A stretch of 64,000 bases of DNA, taken from Pomphorhynchus laevis. Its lineage: Eukaryota > Acanthocephala > Palaeacanthocephala > Echinorhynchida > Pomphorhynchidae. The stretch lies in contig WNNJ02000757.1 of assembly GCA_012934845.2 (NCBI GenBank), forward strand, positions 1 through 64,000. The letters run 5' to 3'. Position 1 is the stretch's first letter. Each line of letters begins with the position of its first letter. The notes beneath the pieces are model-generated. The model worked only from the letters and a program-made list of their open reading frames with translations, was not told the origin of the DNA and did not search any database. Positions 61,816-64,000 of the stretch are shown in pieces. The position numbers and the translations under genes are program-made.

Positions 61816-63021
61816 ATGTTAAAAAGATGGGAAAAAAAAGATGATATTTCTAAGATTGGCGGGGTAAGTTCGAACAATGAGACTGCAAAAAAGGTTAGTA
61901 ATGATTTATTTGATAGTTTTGTTAATGGGAAACTTCTCTCTCCTATACCTAAAGAAAGGAATCTGTTAATCATTACATCCTTGACTCCCACAAAAACTGA
62001 GGATTTATTTAAGAAGTTTTTGAGAGGTTTTGTAGACAAATACAGTAATCGTATACTGTTCAATAGAGTTCGCACTTATGAGAACACTCTCAAAGTGTCA
62101 TTTATCTCTTCCGGTATGTTGGAAGAATATAAGACCTATTTTAGTGAGAATCTCTTCAAGATTGGGCGACTCGAATCGAAAGAAATTTTCTCTTCCGTAA
62201 AGATCAACAATTTTCCAGATGCTCTTGAAGATGAGGATTTGGAACTTCTAAAAAAGAAATTTAATCTCTCTTCTGCAAGAAGAATTCATAGTAATAGTGG
62301 AAGAATTATTCCAATTGCTTTCGCAAATACTACTTCCGAAAATGCCTTGACGCTAAGTAATTCTAAATCCAACCCTTTCCTTGGTTACAATCTTTCCTTT
62401 GAAATTCTGGTTGAAGACAATATGATATATCCCCACTGTAACGTCTGCCACCAATGGGGTCACTGGCAGTCCTCCTGCAGTGGAACCAAGGTCTGCGGAA
62501 TATGTGGTGACGATGATTGCCAGGCCTTGTTGAATTCTTCCCGGTGCGAACACTCGGCCTTCTGCATAAACTGCGGGGGCCCTCATCCATCCTTTTCACG
62601 CAAATGTAGGATTTTCAGAGAATACCGAGATTTATTTAAACCGAAAACTTTTCAGCAGAAATCATTTTCTGCTGCGGCGATTCCTGACAGGATGATGTCA
62701 GATGGCGAAATAATTAAAACAATTCAAAGCACAATGGCCAAGGAATTAACAGAAATAAGGGAGCAACTTTTGCAGCAATCCCTATATTTTTCTTCCTTCT
62801 TTAATAGCTGTATAGGATCTACAACGACTTCGACCTCTACACCTGTATCGAAGAAGAGATCATCCTCTGTCAAGGTGGTTGCACCTGTCAAGGTGGGGAA
62901 GATGATGAGAGGGAAGCTCACTTCCAGGGAAAATGAAGATACTATTCCCTCCGGGGAAGTGCCGGTCCAAAGTATGTCTAGTGGTGTTGGGGGAAACCCC
63001 TCCACTTCTAGTACGTCCTGA
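61816..63021 (+). CDS. LINE ORF1 (zinc-knuckle RNA-binding protein)
   Basis: A complete 401-codon frame. Residues 1-200 are a mixed, partly RRM-like region (LLIITSLTPTKTEDLFKKFL, VRTYENTLKVSFISSGMLEE, VKINNFPDALEDEDLELLKK). A cysteine cluster follows: knuckle 1 C208-C211-H216-C221, a second pair at C227/C230, and knuckle 3 C250-C253-H257-C264. The tail is Ser/Thr/Lys-rich. This is the nucleic-acid-binding ORF1 of LINEs of the I/Jockey/R1 kind, which coats the RNA. No stops or shifts, and the GC content of the 3' half is clearly above the surroundings. The stop lies 35 bases before ORF2. Confidence 0.85.
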   Translation: MLKRWEKKDDISKIGGVSSNNETAKKVSNDLFDSFVNGKLLSPIPKERNLLIITSLTPTKTEDLFKKFLRGFVDKYSNRILFNRVRTYENTLKVSFISSGMLEEYKTYFSENLFKIGRLESKEIFSSVKINNFPDALEDEDLELLKKKFNLSSARRIHSNSGRIIPIAFANTTSENALTLSNSKSNPFLGYNLSFEILVEDNMIYPHCNVCHQWGHWQSSCSGTKVCGICGDDDCQALLNSSRCEHSAFCINCGGPHPSFSRKCRIFREYRDLFKPKTFQQKSFSAAAIPDRMMSDGEIIKTIQSTMAKELTEIREQLLQQSLYFSSFFNSCIGSTTTSTSTPVSKKRSSSVKVVAPVKVGKMMRGKLTSRENEDTIPSGEVPVQSMSSGVGGNPSTSSTS

Positions 63022-63056
63022 GGGCGTGGTAATCCCGGGTGAACCGATTAAACACA

Positions 63057-64000
63057 ATGTCTGGTAACGGTGACCCTTTTTCGCTGAACATCGTTCAGTG
63101 GAATTCGGGAGGAGCTTCTGCCCTTAGACTTCTCTCAGGCCGAGATGCTGATGTTATAGTCCTTCAGGAGACGCGGTCTATCCGTCGACCCGAGGACATT
63201 ACTCGATTTATCCCTAAGCACATCTGTTCAGACTTTACTCCTTATATAACCCCGCCTCACTCCTCTTCATCTCAAGGACTCTTGACCCTAGTTAAATGCT
63301 CCTTAAGATCGTCCCTCCTATTAAATTATTCTTGTCCAGCCCTGTCTTGTTTGGTAGTTTCACTCTGTAAGAACGGTAAACGCTTCAGTCTGGCCAATGT
63401 CTATATTCGTCCAGGGGAGATTCACAAGAATCGGGACATCCTGGATAATATCCTTGACAGCGGCTACGACATGATACTAGGCGATTTCAACGACAGAACT
63501 GGTCGTTGGATTAATGCTGCACACCGCAGAGCCAGGAACCGGTACTTCATTCACAAACCACCATCCCCCACCTTTCATTGCTCAACAACAAACTCACTCC
63601 TCGACCTTCTACTGATTCATGAGAGGTGGCTGCTTAAGCCCTTCTGTACTGAACAGTCGCGTCAACATCTGACCACCTCTCATGACCTTATTCGTTGGCG
63701 GATTGAGGAGGATACGCTGCTTCGCCGGAGATTCTGCTTTGATCCAATCAGAGTGGCAGTCTTCCAGGCAGCTATCAGCCGCTTCCCCCGAATAGGGAAT
63801 GAGAGTCTGACCGAATTTAATACCTACCTCTCTTCGCAAGCTACCGGGATTTTATCAATTACCTATAAAGGTAGAATTTATTGCCCCACTCCGACAAAAC
63901 TCAAGACCCTTGCACACCTGCTTCATTCACCCAATCTCTCTGCTTCTGCGCGTCAGGTTCTCTCGAAAGAATACTGGAGCACTAGATATAGGTTCCAGCT
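63057..64000 (+). CDS. LINE ORF2, apurinic-like endonuclease (continues past the window)
   Basis: Open from the ATG at 63057 to the window end (314 codons seen). The endonuclease motifs are NIVQWNSGGA (catalytic N16), VLQETRS (E38), VYIRPG (116-121), LGDFNDRTG (D143, N145), SLLDLLLIHER, and TTSHDLIRW as the final His-Asp motif. Everything needed for target-DNA nicking appears present. The RT would lie beyond the window. The intact frame, following an intact ORF1 at 35 bp, indicates a young and possibly active element. Confidence 0.88.
   Translation, partial: MSGNGDPFSLNIVQWNSGGASALRLLSGRDADVIVLQETRSIRRPEDITRFIPKHICSDFTPYITPPHSSSSQGLLTLVKCSLRSSLLLNYSCPALSCLVVSLCKNGKRFSLANVYIRPGEIHKNRDILDNILDSGYDMILGDFNDRTGRWINAAHRRARNRYFIHKPPSPTFHCSTTNSLLDLLLIHERWLLKPFCTEQSRQHLTTSHDLIRWRIEEDTLLRRRFCFDPIRVAVFQAAISRFPRIGNESLTEFNTYLSSQATGILSITYKGRIYCPTPTKLKTLAHLLHSPNLSASARQVLSKEYWSTRYRFQ

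Noticed and set aside
62353..63057. Minus-strand frames over LINE ORF1
   Set aside because: Shadows of ORF1; the plus-strand zinc knuckles are unmistakable.

Overview
The window is eukaryotic and looks like a gene-poor, repeat-dominated stretch of an AT-rich invertebrate genome. I see no host gene with introns, no rRNA or complete tRNA gene, and nothing prokaryotic. Almost every recognisable protein belongs to a mobile element or an endogenised virus, and most are broken by stops and frameshifts. The species cannot be named. Abundant Penelope-like elements (PLEs) with GIY-YIG endonucleases, CR1-like and other LINEs, a hAT transposase of the ZBED/FAM200 type, and negative-strand and dsRNA-virus relics fit an invertebrate, possibly an arthropod.

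Layout. 0-5 kb: PLE scraps, two tandem PLE-type long terminal repeats carrying a hammerhead ribozyme, a CR1-like LINE inserted in the second, an 851-bp terminal-inverted-repeat element and a LINE fragment. 6-7.6 kb: decayed capsid-like viral copy. 8-10 kb: DIRS-like reverse transcriptase (RT) and a MULE-like scrap. 10-12.9 kb: AT-rich, nearly empty. 12.9-15 kb: mononegavirus-like sequence with a gene junction, and a PLE endonuclease. 15-16.4 kb: tandem repeats with a tRNA-like module. 16.6-22 kb: PLEs and two phosphoprotein-like viral copies. 22-23.1 kb: a 310-bp tandem array with four hammerhead ribozymes. 23.3-28.7 kb: PLE pieces and a LINE with a restriction-like endonuclease; 3.1-3.3 kb of this block is repeated at 52.1-55.2 kb. 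28.7-38 kb: PLEs, including the most complete one (34.9-37.3 kb), more hammerheads and a capsid-like copy. 38-49.5 kb: LINE and PLE fragments, capsid-like copies and an unidentified 500-residue viral-like protein. 50-51.3 kb: a 361-bp tandem array. 55.2-56.2 kb: hAT transposase. 56.2-59.5 kb: PLE interleaved with a nucleoprotein/phosphoprotein viral copy. 59.5-61.8 kb: AT-rich repeats. 61.8-64 kb: an apparently intact LINE running off the window.

The most interesting content is RNA. First, the 310-bp array and its scattered relatives carry Schistosoma-type hammerhead ribozymes, as in retrozymes. Second, the 361-bp array and two unrelated families carry all hammerhead core words and three covarying helices, but in the order GAAA strand, CTGATGA strand, cleavage-site strand. 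That order cannot fold as a hammerhead within one repeat; it can across two adjacent repeats. PLE terminal repeats also carry hammerheads, so these small repeats may be passengers of the PLE machinery. That link is inference.
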